DNA of 64,000 bases, taken from Incurvaria masculella. Taxonomy: Eukaryota; Arthropoda; Insecta; Lepidoptera; Incurvariidae. The notes under the pieces were generated by a model. That model was given only the letters and a program-made list of their open reading frames with translations. It was not told the origin of the DNA and made no database searches. The stretch lies in contig OX335641.1 of the NCBI GenBank assembly GCA_946894095.1, forward strand, positions 6,342,501 to 6,406,500. Direction: 5' to 3'. The translations under genes and the position numbers were made by a program. Of this stretch, positions 1 to 11,545 are shown one piece after another (within the stretch, counting starts at the first letter, position 1; every line of letters begins with the position of its first letter).

Positions 1-350
1 GTCATCACCAGAAGAGGCTGTCGAAGAGTACCAGGTTCACCCGGATCTTCCCGCAATGACACTTCCACATTCAAATGGATCTAAAACACGACAATATTCA
101 TGCCCCGATTATGCATTCCTTCAATGCGATGGTATGTATCATCCCAGGTGGAATTAACCCTACGAAAGGTGAACAAAAGTTTTACGTGGCATACAAAACA
201 CAGCCAGTCAGTCAGTCAGTCAGTCAGTCAGCGTGATTGCGTCCACTGCTGAACATACGCCTCTATACAAAACACAGCCAGCCTCAACACCTAAAACGGT
301 CACCCATCCGTAACTCGAGCGCACTCAGAGATGCCAAACGTAGATACAAT
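1..350 (-). repeat. SINE copy with 5S-like head, 3' part degraded or off-window
   Basis: On the minus strand the shared SINE body lies at about 100-180 (motifs 'caatgcgatggta' and 'attaaccctac'). It is followed by the head, where 'ggtcacccatcc' (302-313) is the complement of the 5S box C-like motif GGATGGGTGACC. The body is interrupted by a (CAGT)n tract at 205-231, and the flanking phrase 'acaaaacacagccag' occurs on both sides of the tract. The SINE tail is not recognisable. Confidence 0.55.
205..231. repeat. (CAGT)n microsatellite
   Basis: Six to seven perfect CAGT units lie inside the SINE copy, at a point where a short phrase of the element is duplicated on either side. Confidence 0.9.
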
Positions 351-537
351 TCGCATATAAATCGGGTGAGTGGTTCTCAAGTTATAAGCATTTCACCCTA
401 ATGCTCACCGCTCTGGTAATTTAGTGTTATTTCATGTAGCTTTTAAGTTGTGAGCAGAATCAGGCTAGACGTGGAACTTTTATAAGCATTTCATACCACT
501 GCTTATTTGCACACCCCTCTCATAATTTTGCATGGGT

Positions 538-655
538 GCCCATTCAGGTAAGAGTGAGATCGAACTCGTCGTTAAATATCAACTAATTATATATTTCCCA
601 GCTATTTTTAAGTTAACTCACTCCCGAACTCGAAGTCACTCTTACCTGAATGGGC
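538..655. mobile_element. 118-bp fold-back MITE
   Basis: The two ends are inverted copies of each other. The outer 20 bp (GCCCATTCAGGTAAGAGTGA) match exactly and the similarity continues inward for about ten more bases. The AT-rich centre codes for nothing. This is the form of a non-autonomous DNA transposon; the family is not identified. Confidence 0.7.
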
Positions 656-700
656 CCACTGATGCTAATTAGCCCTAAAGTTAGCGAGTCTGGAAAGAAG

Positions 701-884
701 ATACATAAGTGCAATCAGTGATGACCAACACCAAACTTATATTCTTGACCAAACCATAGAAACTATTCAATAAAAAACAGGTGCGTTTTCTTATACATAA
801 GTGCAATCAGTGATGACCAACACCAAAATTATATTTTTGACCAAACCATAGAAACTATTCAATAAAAAACAGGTGCGTTTTCTT
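701..884. repeat. 92-bp direct tandem duplication
   Basis: Two adjacent 92-bp units (701-792 and 793-884) start with 'atacataagtgcaatcagtg' and end in 'gtgcgttttctt'. Only a few mismatches separate them, so the duplication is fairly recent. Confidence 0.9.
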
Positions 885-1479
885 ATACCTAGTTTGAAGA
901 TATTATGGGTTACCCATACACATTTTCATACGTTTCAAGATTTTCTTTCAGACAAAAGATAGTTCCCCATGCCTAATTTAATCCTTTTCTGGCCCATACA
1001 AAGTTTTTGTACACAAAAGCAAATAATATAATTATAAAGTTACATAATGCCATAGTAAATAGTTGCTGCGAAAATATTTGCAGAATATATTTCTTTTTTA
1101 CAGCGCCATCTATGATATAACCCATATAACGGTGTACAACTTCTAATCGCTAATACTAATGAACTAAAAAACGCCTCTATCCGGGTAGAGATGGCGCTAT
1201 AAACCCAACGTCTTCGCCCAAAGTTTCCAAAGGAATTGCATATCAATATCAACGTCAGCGTATGATTAAACACGTCACTTTGTATGGACAGTATTGAAGG
1301 AACTCCATGCGGTTCGCTAAAAGTGACGTGTTTGAACATTGATTAACTCAGCCGTACTCGGGAACAAAATTCCTCGCGCTGACTACCATGAATTAAAATT
1401 GTTCCTTAGGAAAATAGTTTTGCCATTAAGCTATTACGTAAAAAAACCTGAAACAAAAATTAGATCTATTATGTCGAAT

Positions 1480-2210
1480 CCATGATATAATTATATGCGA
1501 GATAAAAAAAAACAGAAAAACATATTGAGATTTCAGGATTCGAACGTGAACCCTCCCTCGAACAAAATATATTCAAAACAGTCGATTATGCCAACCGGCT
1601 TTCTACGTTTAACGCGAAAATTGTTAATCGGTTCTGGCAAAATGACGCCGTCATGCGCCACGGGATGGAGTAATTTCATTGATATTGCTCAGCCCTTAGA
1701 ATATTTAGCGTGATGGTATGTATCCTAGAGTGAGCCCAGCGATATTTTCTGTAAACTCTTGCATGCGTAAACGATGTATATTTATAATATTATATTTATT
1801 ACTCTTTTATATAAGTAGAGATAAGTCTAATCCATGCTACAATTATTATATGCGAGACCCCATAAACAATAAAATGTAAAATTGACGCTATCAGGATTCG
1901 AACCTACAGCCTCCCGAACAATATACGTATAGAAGAGTCGGTACTCCGCCCTGCGCCATCCGCTTTCTGAACATTAATGCGAAAATAGTGAATCGTTGAA
2001 TGACGTCGCAAGTAACGCCACATTACGCCACGGCATGGTATTAATTTTGTTTGAGAGTAATTACATTGATATTGCTCAGCCCTTTGGATATTTAGCGTGA
2101 TGGTATGTACCTTAAAGCGTTCTCCGCGATGTTCTCTTGAAATTGGTTTAAATCGCATTTTGATCTGTTTTGTGGTTACGTAGAGATGATTGTTTTTAAA
2201 CATGTTAATA
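1480..2210 (-). repeat. Two copies of a repeat containing a tRNA-like sequence
   Basis: Two similar stretches (about 1490-1760 and 1850-2210) follow each other. In each, the minus strand carries a tRNA-like segment with an A-box-like motif and a B box (GTTCGAATCC at about 1536-1545; GGTTCGAATCC at about 1893-1903). Both continue into the shared phrases 'gatattgctcagccctt' and 'atttagcgtgatggtatgta'. The anticodon arm cannot be folded convincingly, so these are called tRNA-derived repeats, not tRNA genes. Because the similarity extends more than 200 bp upstream of the tRNA-like head, segmental duplication of a tRNA pseudogene is as plausible as a SINE. Confidence 0.55.
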
Positions 2211-2299
2211 ACACATAGTAATAATATTTATACGTATTTGTAAGTAGCATAAAATAAATAAATCATATTCATCATCACATGCATTCAGCACTTATTGTA

Positions 2300-2715
2300 C
2301 AGCTCGTGGTCTAGGGACTAGAGGACTTGCCTTTCATGCGAGATTTGAACCCAGACCGGGTTCAAATACTCGCCCCGCCCCGGTCATGCCCAACTTTCTT
2401 TTTCTTCCTGAGTTGGACAAATACATTCGGTACGAATGCTAGCTGTTCCATGGTTCGGAACCCATGTTAAACTGGAGGTCCTCTTCCCTTTCTAGATGCC
2501 AGGGTTAAGCCCGCCCGGCCTGTTACCCACCGCATTGGATGAACCTATGCTTGATAGATATGCTTGACGATGCTGAAAAATGGTTTGTGTTTCCATCCAG
2601 TTCGAAGGAGCCGTGCTCATGAAGTGAAGGTCCATTCGGGAAGGCGGTGTGCTGGGTTTATATCGCAACGGTAGTTGTGTGGTATTAGTCATCCAAATCA
2701 GGTTCTATAAAAAAC
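2300..2715 (+). mobile_element. SINE copy with tRNA-like head
   Basis: A tRNA-like head (A-box region 'ctcgtggtctaggga' near 2303, B box GGTTCAAAT near 2359) leads into the body shared by the family in this window. Body motifs are 'gttaaactggaggtcc', 'taagcccgcccgg', 'cgcattggatgaac', 'tccatccagttc' and 'gtgtgctggg'. It ends with the family tail 'gtattagtcatccaaatcaggt' and a short A-rich run at 2708-2718. Confidence 0.7.
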
Positions 2716-3616
2716 AAAAATAAACTAATCGTTCGAGGCAGCGTCAACGCATCCGCAGACTGCATACACGCTGGCAATTTGCACTCAACGGTCGTCTAGT
2801 TTTTTTACTCAAATTTCCATTCCGCGCCGCCGGTTGCACGCTTATGCTGACTTATCCCTGGGGAGCTCTCCTTGTTCCTGTTCGCCCGTTAACCCCCTAG
2901 AGGTGACCTACATCCTAGCAATCCCGATGCGTATGCGTATCAGTTAAAACCAGGGGAAAACAAGTATTTTATATTTAATTTGCTGTAATATTAGAACGAT
3001 TCGAATGAACTATAATTGACACACCTTTTTGCCTGAAATCCTAATAATCGTAGCAGGGAAAATATTGTCTCATATTTTTTCAGTATGGCGCCTAATATGA
3101 CTTACGTTTGATTGATCCGCGGATTCGATCAACTCAGTCAAACTTCACTGGGCTATAAGTAATGATATTTAGTGTCCACCTTTATGATACACTTTTTGTT
3201 TACTTGTGTTTATTTGGGGATTAAGCCGTCATATTTCTTAATTTGAGTGAGGAATCGGGCACGAGCCCATTGTATGGAACTCTATCACTCTCGTTTCACA
3301 AATATCCTGACGAGGGTCTGTCAACTTGAAAGTCTTCTGCTTTCTTTTAGGATAGATGTAAATTTTAATGACTTTTGATAAATATCCGGAAACTTGCAAG
3401 TTTCCCAGGAAACGTGTAAAATAATGGATTTTAACACTTTCTTTTGAAATATACATATATTCAATCTCTAAATAATTGAACCATGGTGTGGCATAACAAT
3501 TATTTAGACCAAAAAAAATATACAAATGTGTTTTCAGGTAAATCTGCAAACACGTTTTATGTCAACCGTTTTGGTCCGCGAGACCTACTCGGAATTTATG
3601 ATCTTGAATGATCACA
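2716..3616. other. Intergenic DNA, nothing identified
   Basis: No convincing coding sequence or recognised repeat is seen. The 103-codon minus-strand ORF at 3238-3549 is low-complexity and resembles no family known to me. Confidence 0.5.
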
Positions 3617-3622
3617 TTTATT
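3617..3622 (-). terminator. Polyadenylation signal of the GMC oxidoreductase gene
   Basis: TTTATT on the plus strand reads AATAAA on the minus strand, about 85 bases past the stop codon at 3708-3710. This is a normal distance for a short 3' UTR. Confidence 0.55.
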
Positions 3623-3707
3623 TTAAATTATTTTTTCGAAAAGTTTAACAAACATGAAAATAAATATCTAAAATCATGCACCATATTAATTTCGGCGCGG
3701 TACATTA

Positions 3708-5720
3708 CTAATATCCTGAATCGGCTTTAATCATATCCGCGGCTTTTTCTGCTACCATGAACGTAGGTGCGTTGGTATGCGCTGAAGGGATTGTCGGGAA
3801 TATACTTGCATCAACCACCCGCAAACGTGAGAGACCGTGGACCCTGAGACGAGGATCTACCACCGCCGTCGGATCTCCTGCTGGACCCATTTTGCAAGTG
3901 CCGCTTTGGTGATAAAGGGTGAACGAAAAGGTCCTCGTGTGACAAGCCCAGTACTCATCGCTTCCGAAGGGCCCATCATCAAGGCAAGATTTAATCGGGA
4001 CTTGGTACAATGTAGCGCCAACATTCTTCAGTGATTGTTTATTAATAAGGTCAATTGAGATGCGTATTCCTTTTACAAGTTTGTCCATGTCTTCTCTCTC
4101 ATCAAAATAATTTGGAAAAATATTCGGATGGGTATATGGATCGCTGTTCTTAAGAGTTAAACAACCCCTGGATTTAGGTCGTAATAAAACGGGAAGTACC
4201 AGGATAGTAGCTTTTTCTTCTAGAGGCCCATACACTTCTTTGTAGAGCTCATCCGGAATACCCATGTTTTTCTTATACACTAGATCTGCGTTTATTCCCA
4301 TGGCCGCCATCAATATCTCCATGTCCGGCCACCCATTTTTATTAAATGGGTCATCTAATTCCATAAAAATACCCGCTTCGGTGCCAGCTGAAGAAAATAC
4401 TCCAGTGTTGTATTTAAAATATTCAAATATTTTTGTAAAATTTTTGATTATGCCTTTTGTCGTAATTTCGGTGGAAGTGTGATTGACAACAAATGTTATT
4501 GGACTGCAGATATGGTCCATTAAGTTTTCACCAACAGGCAGGTCTTTCATCACCGGGATGCCTATTTCTTCCAAATGCTTCTTCGGGCCTATTCCGGATA
4601 GCATTAACAGCTGTGGAGAATTGATAGCTCCAGCTGATATAATCACTTCTTTTCTTGCTTTTACCGTATATGTCATTCCTCTTCTTTCAAATACAACTCC
4701 GGTCGCTTCGGTACCGTTAAACAAAATGTTTGTGACAAAACTCTCCTGTACTACATTCAAATTTTTTCTGTCGTTGATCGGATGAAGGTATGCGCGACTG
4801 GAACTGTCTCTGCTGCCATTCTTTAAAGATAACTGTAACTGAGAGACTCCGCATGGACCGTCAGCGTTATAGTCTCCATATTTCAATCCATACTCTTCTG
4901 CAGCTTGAATCCAAGCTTTGCCAATTTCGGTAGAATAAGGAGAATGTTCAACGCTAACAGGTCCATTGTTATTGCGGTACAGGGGATCAGCATTAGGCAC
5001 TTTGCATGATTCTAACTTCTTGTAGTACGGCAATACGTCTTTCCAACCCCATCCTATGTTGCCGTCTTGTGCCCACCTGTCGAAATCATATGGACTGCCT
5101 CTCGTGAAAATCATATTGTTTAAAACACTGGAGCCACCCATGACCTTACCGCGTGGCAAGCTGCACTGTTTATTGTACAATCCATTGCAATAATTATTCG
5201 ATTGTGCTGATTTGTACTGCCAATCTATCGGTGTTTTTTGCAGAAAATACAGCAATAGTGGGATGTCCATATAGAGAAACTCATGTGATCCTGCTTCTAT
5301 CAGCAGTACGTTTGAATCCGCCAATTCAGTTAGTCTATTTGCTATTACACAACCAGCTGTTCCAGCTCCTACAATGACGTAATCGTACACTTTTAAAGGA
5401 ACAGGCGTGTCTTTAGGCTCGTTGTTGTATTGTTCTACTCCTTCCATTATAAACTTGACGGTTGAGGTGATGGGATCTGGGCCTTTGAGAAGTGTTTCAA
5501 TAGTATAGATACAATTCTTGTCACCTTCTTTTTTGTTGAAAATGTCGAGTATCGGGCTGACGACAGTGTTCTTAACGTCTTTAACGATATCAGACACTGA
5601 TCCAACAACCCATTCTAAAGGGTTTAAGGTTCCGTACGCCATGCTAACACTATTCAGTGCAATTAGCAATTGGATTTCTAATATATATTTAAATCTGCAA
5701 TTCATATTAAAATATATCAC
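3708..5720 (-). CDS. GMC-family FAD-dependent oxidoreductase (glucose dehydrogenase-like)
   Basis: An uninterrupted 670-codon frame. GMC enzymes oxidise sugars, alcohols or related substrates with bound FAD; the substrate here cannot be read from sequence. Seen in the protein: a moderately hydrophobic N-terminus (about 12-29) that may be a signal peptide; the FAD dinucleotide fold (about 112-144, VGAGTAG then a distal Glu); GMC signature 1 (about 191-215, [12 protein letters not shown]); GMC signature 2 (about 364-378, [13 protein letters not shown]); and the C-terminal block with HQSGTCKMG (His604) and AHTNAPTF (His648). The two histidines are 44 residues apart, matching the catalytic pair of glucose oxidase. 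Length is normal for insect GMC enzymes. Met6 is an alternative start; the upstream Met is chosen because it is first in frame. No intron is evident. It is probably nested, antisense, in a long cadherin intron, and a decayed copy lies at about 8930-9410. Confidence 0.93.
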   Translation of the reverse strand: MIYFNMNCRFKYILEIQLLIALNSVSMAYGTLNPLEWVVGSVSDIVKDVKNTVVSPILDIFNKKEGDKNCIYTIETLLKGPDPITSTVKFIMEGVEQYNNEPKDTPVPLKVYDYVIVGAGTAGCVIANRLTELADSNVLLIEAGSHEFLYMDIPLLLYFLQKTPIDWQYKSAQSNNYCNGLYNKQCSLPRGKVMGGSSVLNNMIFTRGSPYDFDRWAQDGNIGWGWKDVLPYYKKLESCKVPNADPLYRNNNGPVSVEHSPYSTEIGKAWIQAAEEYGLKYGDYNADGPCGVSQLQLSLKNGSRDSSSRAYLHPINDRKNLNVVQESFVTNILFNGTEATGVVFERRGMTYTVKARKEVIISAGAINSPQLLMLSGIGPKKHLEEIGIPVMKDLPVGENLMDHICSPITFVVNHTSTEITTKGIIKNFTKIFEYFKYNTGVFSSAGTEAGIFMELDDPFNKNGWPDMEILMAAMGINADLVYKKNMGIPDELYKEVYGPLEEKATILVLPVLLRPKSRGCLTLKNSDPYTHPNIFPNYFDEREDMDKLVKGIRISIDLINKQSLKNVGATLYQVPIKSCLDDGPFGSDEYWACHTRTFSFTLYHQSGTCKMGPAGDPTAVVDPRLRVHGLSRLRVVDASIFPTIPSAHTNAPTFMVAEKAADMIKADSGY

Positions 5721-5739
5721 CGATTTACGTTACGTGCAG

Positions 5740-5766
5740 ACTGACTCGTGTTCACTTTAATATAGA
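5740..5766 (-). promoter_or_regulatory. Possible core promoter of the GMC gene
   Basis: On the minus strand a TATA-like TATATTAA (5765-5758) is followed by TCAGT (5744-5740), the arthropod initiator motif, about 20 bases before the start codon. The TATA to initiator distance (about 23 bases) is shorter than usual, so this is tentative. Confidence 0.3.
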
Positions 5767-6640
5767 AATCTAAATAATCAACGAAACAAGTAAGAAGAAA
5801 AATTTGCTTTGATATCTATTGACTCAAGTGTAATATCGGAACAATATAATATTATGTAGATGCAAATAAACTATGTAGGAAGCTTTAATTCAACTACACA
5901 TATTAAAACTCGGATTGTTTATATAAAGTGTATTACTTCTTTACATAATAGGTGTTTCTATCCTTGCTTACGTTACCGAAAATTCAATTAACTTAAAATT
6001 GTATTTATTTGAATTACTAATTTAAAATCATAAAAAAATTACACTGAGCTCTTTTTAATGCGCACACCACTACAAAGGGTTATTCTGGAGACAAAAATCG
6101 CAGTTCCCATACAATTCTTCGAAGTCACGTTAATAAAATGTGTGGGAACTGCATTTTTTTTTTATTGTTTTTTTTTTAATGGTTGGCTTCTTCTTTTTGT
6201 CTCCAGAATTACTCACCCTGCTAAAATATTATTTATGCCGCAATAGAAGAAATAGTAAAATAGGCAGTATACAAACTTCACGCTACGCTTTCCAAATAAA
6301 GTCAAAATTTACGACCAGTTGAATAGCCACTTGACAAGATGTCGTAAGTTCTGGTTTCTAGCCAATTTGTCAATTCAAACTCCTGGCGCTCCTCTTTTTC
6401 ATATTCGACTGAAATCGCAAAACAATATATTATTATAGTATTCATAAATTACCCGTACCTTCACAAATATTTTTTTCTTTCTTTTATGATGGCCCTTAAC
6501 CGCGAAGAGATAATACAATTTTGAAATTAGAACACGATGTTGTAATGTTGAATGCAGTTGTGTTGAGCTTTATTTCGAACGATCTGATTAGTGAAGGTAT
6601 GGGTAATGTATGAATGCTTGAAAATGTGAATCAGTTTATA
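5767..6640. other. Intergenic or intronic DNA, nothing identified
   Basis: AT-rich sequence without a convincing coding frame. The short ORFs at 6058-6322 run through T-tracts and are not credible. Confidence 0.5.
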
Positions 6641-6775
6641 AAAAAATCAACACTTTCCTTTAGTTTGCCGTATAATATTATTTCACAGAATGTGTTCCTT
6701 GTAAACGACACTATTGGCTGATGCAATAATACTCGTTGATTTTCTCAAAATCAACCCGTTGCCAGGGCGAAGGTA
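6640..6775. repeat. Fragment of the interior of MITE family A
   Basis: The phrases 'tttgccgtataatatta', 'tgttccttgtaaacgacacta' and 'tctcaaaatcaacc' match, with mutations, the interior of the complete element at 35282-35604. Terminal repeats are not seen here. Confidence 0.6.
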
Positions 6776-7224
6776 ACGAAAGAATATGCTTTAATTATTT
6801 GTTTTTGTGTTCATACAGCACCACTTCAAAGTATCAACCATTCTATAAACATTTTACAAATATTCTACCCGGCCGAAACGAGTTGTTGACGCCCAGTGCG
6901 TGCGCGCGGCGACAGCGAATTTTAGCTTGTTACATGTTGTCCACCCCGCCACTCCCTCACCTGATGTATCCGATCGGGTAGGGTTCTCAACCGGAACTAC
7001 AGGTCGGGCTTTACCCCGTCCCTTCGTTCAGGCTGGGGCCCACCTATTTCCGGGTTTTTTAACGGTATTATAACCACGTACCCAACAAGTCTGTCCTTGT
7101 TTTTTTCTCGAATTAATCCAAACGGGGCAGCTTTGTTCCATGGGCTGAGTTTAGCATGAACGGTTGGTTCTGTCAAAATGAGCTAGCCAACGCTTTAGCA
7201 TTTTAAATATTTTAGAGATCAATT

Positions 7225-7300
7225 TTTGGTTTTTGCAGCCTGACATGGATGGCTAATACAACACAACTACCGTTATGATACAAGCTATCTGCTAATTTCA
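7225..7300 (-). repeat. SINE tail fragment
   Basis: 'tgacatggatggctaataca' followed by 'accgttatgatac' is the complement of the 3' tail of the SINE family. The body is missing. Confidence 0.5.
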
Positions 7301-7689
7301 ATGCTGCAAGAAGCCTACTTCCGCTATGCGCAGATGTCGCGGTTCGGTTTTAAATGAATTCTGCACAATAGTTTTGTTCAAAAGATAATGTAAAAGATTT
7401 AATGTAATTCACGCACAAAAGCGAGCGCACAGGCGTGAAATGATGAAGTATGCAAAAGTTATTCTCATTCTGTTTGTGGGAAACACATTCTATCTTGAGC
7501 TGTGGAAGTTGGAGCGAAGTTTGAAGAAGTGTTCTCCTGACTCACAGCCGCAGCCGACGGGAATGTATCCGACTATGTGTATTAACTATACGCGTACTCA
7601 CTCGAGCTTGCTTGCTTATCGAATGAAACGTTACGTCTGAGTTATAGGACCATAATGGTTAAGCCGACTCGACTAAAATAGTTTTTTTT

Positions 7690-7951
7690 TAATCAGGGGT
7701 TCAACGGCGACGACATCTACATTGAGATCAGATTCCAATTTACTTTAGTGGAAACTTTAGGAGCATGGTCAACCGAAGCTTTGAAATTTGCAGACTGTCT
7801 AGGTAAACTGTTGACGGAGGCTTCAGGTGACTTACGCTCAAAAGCTTTCTTTATTCGCCGCATTAGCCTAGAGATCCAAAGGGGTAACGCAATAAGTGTC
7901 TTAGGGACCATAGCAGCTTCAGCTGACTTTGAAGAACTTTTTTATTTATGA
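7690..7951 (+). pseudogene. Fragment resembling a transposable-element protein C-terminus
   Basis: The plus-strand frame ending at 7951 contains the pattern ETLGAW-x-FADCLG-x-RRISLEIQRGNA-x-SVLGT. This spacing, with IQRGNA near the end, resembles C-terminal tails I associate with retroelement-derived proteins in animal genomes, but I cannot name the family. No upstream catalytic domain is found, so this is a fragment. Confidence 0.4.
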
Positions 7952-8572
7952 TTACTGTTTGTTAGGGTTAAGTAGAATTGTCATATTATTTTAATTTTTT
8001 CATATGTATCTGTTTCTTGTTGTGTATCTGCATGTGTTCTGTGTTTATAACAATAATAAAAAAAAGCTTAAGAAAAAAAATAAAAAATTACTTGATGTTT
8101 GGTATATAATATCGAGCAACGATAATTTTCTGCGCGTTTTTGTTTATTTGAAAAATAAAACCGAGTCAAATGTCAGAAAAAAAATTATTTATGCAAACAT
8201 TATTCTTTCGGAAAAAAAACAAAAGCGATATTTGTTTTTGTGATAAACACATGACATTTGTAGCCAAATATTAAATCAAATTCTAAGTAAATCTCAACAG
8301 TGATGTTCAAATGATTGATGCACTACGTTTCTGGGAGATATTTTTCTGAATATAGCATAATAATATAGCATTATAATACAAGCACCACTCTATACCGCTT
8401 GCCTGCTGTATTTATACATTGAAATGATTCCGAACCTTTATAACACCGTACATGTACGCTACGTCTACGGTACGCATAGACTTAATACGGTCTTTATGTT
8501 GATTGATTATTGTATAAGTAGGAAAGACCTACCTGTGACCTTATCAATTCATGAATGTATACATATTAAGAG

Positions 8573-8625
8573 TAAGCTTCTACTCATTTTGTCATTCCCT
8601 ATTCTCGTTAATCCCCTAGTCTAAT
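8573..8625. repeat. Dispersed repeat, copy 1 of 2
   Basis: The stretch 'ttttgtcattccctattctcg' is also found at 10349-10370, with similar flanks ('gagta...ctt' before and 'atcccctag'/'atccgctag' after). The two sites are 1.8 kb apart and flank the GMC pseudogene; nature unknown. Confidence 0.5.
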
Positions 8626-8927
8626 GGAAAAGGAAAGGGAACCGTCCACCGAGTCGATCGAGCAAGGATTTGCGAAGGATTTGTCGTTCATTGTGTTCGA
8701 AAGGGTAGTATTTGAAAATCAATTGTTTTGTTAATTTATTATAAGGGTAATTTAAAGTGAAAATTAAACGATTGATGTCTATGAAATAAATAATATTGTA
8801 CTTAGACTTATAACCCAAATATAATGTGGGCTTACGTACTGCTAAGATATATTTTAGGAAATTGTATCTGTTGCTAGACTCTAGAGTCCATTGTTTTATA
8901 GTCAAGACTAGAGTTTATACCGTAAAG

Positions 8928-9410
8928 GAATCGTTCGATTCCGACTTTGAAAAACCTTTACGACATGTAGATTTTTTCTGCCGTGGATAGAATGAAGATG
9001 TGCGCCACTGGAACTATCTACCGATAATCATCGAAACCGTGAGATTCAACAACTATTGTCACCGTTATAGTCTCCATAGTTTAATCCATATTCTACTGCA
9101 TCTTGGATCCAAGCTTCACCTGCAACGGTTTTGCAAGGAGAATACCCAACGCTAACGGAACCATTGTTATTGCGGTATAAGGGATCTTCTTACTTTTTGA
9201 AGTACGGCAGTACGTCTTTCCAACCCCATTCTTGGTTGCCCTGTTATGTCCAACTATCGAAATCCTGTAGACTACCTCTCGTGAAAATCATATCGTTTAT
9301 AACACTAGATCCACCCATTACTTATAGTATCCAGTGCAATAATTATCCAATGGCATCGCTTTGTGCTACCAATCTATCGGCGTTTTTTGCAGACCATATT
9401 GTTTATTGTT
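8928..9410 (-). pseudogene. Decayed partial copy of the GMC oxidoreductase gene
   Basis: Clear DNA similarity to 4740-5252 of the intact gene, same strand and order, covering roughly residues 157-327. Matching landmarks include 'ttttttctg' then 'atgaag...gcgccactggaact', 'ccaagcttcacc', 'ccattgttattgcggta', 'cagtacgtctttccaacccc', 'cctctcgtgaaaatcata' and 'ccaatctatcggcgtttttt'. Frameshifts, stops and internal deletions are present. It has no start, no FAD-binding region and no catalytic C-terminus. It is a relic of a tandem duplication, not a working gene. Confidence 0.85.
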
Positions 9411-9462
9411 TACTCATCATCCATAGACAGTAAACTGCACTCGATTTGTCATATTTTATCAC

Positions 9463-9645
9463 TAGCTGCGGTACCCTGCTCCGCTCGGGTTAATGTTGTG
9501 TTGGATTGATTTGGTTCTGAATTATTTCCTGGATACAAAAGTAACCCACCAAAAGGCTGGTCCAGGACTATGTATCCATCTACCAAATTTAATCAAAATC
9601 GTTTGAACCGATATTGCATGATTTAGTGATAAACATCGACATATT
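9463..9645 (-). mobile_element. Helitron-like terminal fragment
   Basis: Read on the minus strand, this ends with 'gagcggagcagggtaccgca' then CTAG followed by T. CTAG|T is typical of Helitron 3' ends. The interior phrase 'accaaatttaatcaaaatcg' is shared with a very common insect repeat. The 12356-13172 and 57700-57965 elements end the same way. Family assignment is an inference. Confidence 0.4.
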
Positions 9646-9689
9646 CCCATTTAGAGCTACGTAAACATTTGGGAGCGAATTTTAAAAGC

Positions 9690-9935
9690 ATGTGCCGCCA
9701 AACCCTTACTGCACTGGCACTGCTACATAGAAATTGATACAAAAACAACAAAGGCGGGATTAACCCTACCACCTTCCTTACTTTTACAAAGTTTTATGAG
9801 GAATACGAACCGCAGCCACCTTCAACATCGAAAACGGTAACCCATCCGGAATATGACTGCGCCCAGAGTTGCTATACCTTGATAAAATACGCAAATAAAT
9901 CAGGCGAGTGTTTCGAAGTTATCGCTTTACATGAT
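9690..9935 (-). mobile_element. SINE copy with 5S-like head, 5' part only
   Basis: Body motif 'gcgggattaaccctaccacc' (about 9752-9772), then the complement of the 5S-like segment: 'ggtaacccatcc' (about 9836-9847) followed by 'gcgcccagagttgc'. On the minus strand this reads GCAACTCTGGGCGC then GGATGGGTTACC, close to the 5S internal promoter. Confidence 0.65.
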
Positions 9936-11545
9936 ATCGTGGAACTTTCTGTAGGCCTTTTTAACACCTACAATGTTCAAGTACATAGTTTTCATTTTTC
10001 TCTTAAGCGTGCAATTAGCGTTTAGATTGCTAATACATATTTATATTTTGAATTCTTATTAAAAGATGTAATTTATTCGTGCTAAGTGCAGATAAACGGT
10101 TATTTGCCTATTTGGTGCATAAAATGTGCATATTTGAATGATTGAATAGCTGTACTGCGTAATATTATGTTGACGCATATACGCTACATTGGCTTAAATT
10201 TATTTCCCAATATTAAAATTAGAGCAAGTTACAAATTTACTTTCTTTGTAATTTACCGGTGGCATCGTTCGCGTTTTTGTTGCACAATTAAGAATCATTC
10301 ACCTCGCCTTATTTATTTGAATGTTTACAAGAGTAGACTTTTATCTATTTTGTCATTCCCTATTCTCGCTTATCCGCTAGGTAAAATAAAAAAAAGAACC
10401 CAACAGAAACAGAAATGTGGACACGATCCAAGCGATTTGCGCGTTTAAGCTTGCCGTTAAGGTTTTTTGTGTTTGTCCTGAAGGGAAAAGCTGCATGTTA
10501 CATTAAAATGTTTGAATTGAAGGGATGTTTAGCACCCATGTGATCCATAACTCATCCTTAGGTTTTATCTGTTCGCTTATTCAAACTTTACGCCATCAGG
10601 TTTAGTAATATTGGGCGAAACTGGATAGTATGCTTTAATGCAAACCGACCGGTTGCAAATGTATTTGAATTATTGAAGAATATAATAAGGAAAGACATTT
10701 TTTTTGTATTTATTTCTATCTATGATAAAGCCATGATCAGATCGGGTTATTTATGCAATAATAAAAATCAGCCTTTACCTTTTTTCTATACTGACAGTCA
10801 AGTAACTGTGCGTACGATAAAATATCGTTTCTATTGGTTTTTACAATGGTGACGTTTTACAGGCTCTAAATGTGCTAAGGAATACGTTAAAGTTTGTATC
10901 AGATTGTCCGTTAAAAATCCGGAAATATATTTAAAACTTTGTAAAAATGTGCAGTTCCATATACCTTTGTAGAAAATTCCATATTCGGGCGCTTTGGTTG
11001 CGGGGTGTGTCAAAATACTATAGACGTTGAATCCGCTACCTATGCGTTGGGTAGAAGTTAAGTACAGACGCGCACACGGAAGCATCTCTCCCATCCCCCT
11101 AAGTTATGATTTGTTTGTTGAGCGGATTTCGCTAAATACGTTCGATAGATGGCGCTAAATAAATGTGTTTGTTTTCTAGAACTTGCATGGCTATTCGCGT
11201 ATTTTCGTTAGAGCGCGAGCTTTGAATTCCGGGTTATCATTTGTTCGAATTTTGACAACAGAAATTGTTTTTGTCCATATTGCATATTCTTATTTCAACA
11301 TAATAATATATATTTAGGCGCAAGATAGTGTTTTATTTATATCACTCTGTAGAAAAGATTTGCCAATTTATTATCATTTAAATATTTCGAATGCCAATAA
11401 CGGCTTCCATTTGCGATGCTGAAAGTGTAAACATAGACACCAGATGGGGTTTCCAGACTGCGTCATTAAATTTGCATTATATATAGGTCATCTTAAGATG
11501 ATTCATAACTATCGCAAGTGTCTAAAAAATCTTCTGGTCGTGTTG
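9936..11545. other. Non-coding DNA
   Basis: No convincing gene. It contains the second copy of the dispersed repeat (about 10330-10388). The remaining ORFs are short and show no domain. Confidence 0.5.

Noticed and set aside
1890..1975. A functional tRNA gene on the minus strand
   Set aside because: The B box is good but the acceptor and anticodon stems do not pair convincingly and a diverged copy lies beside it.
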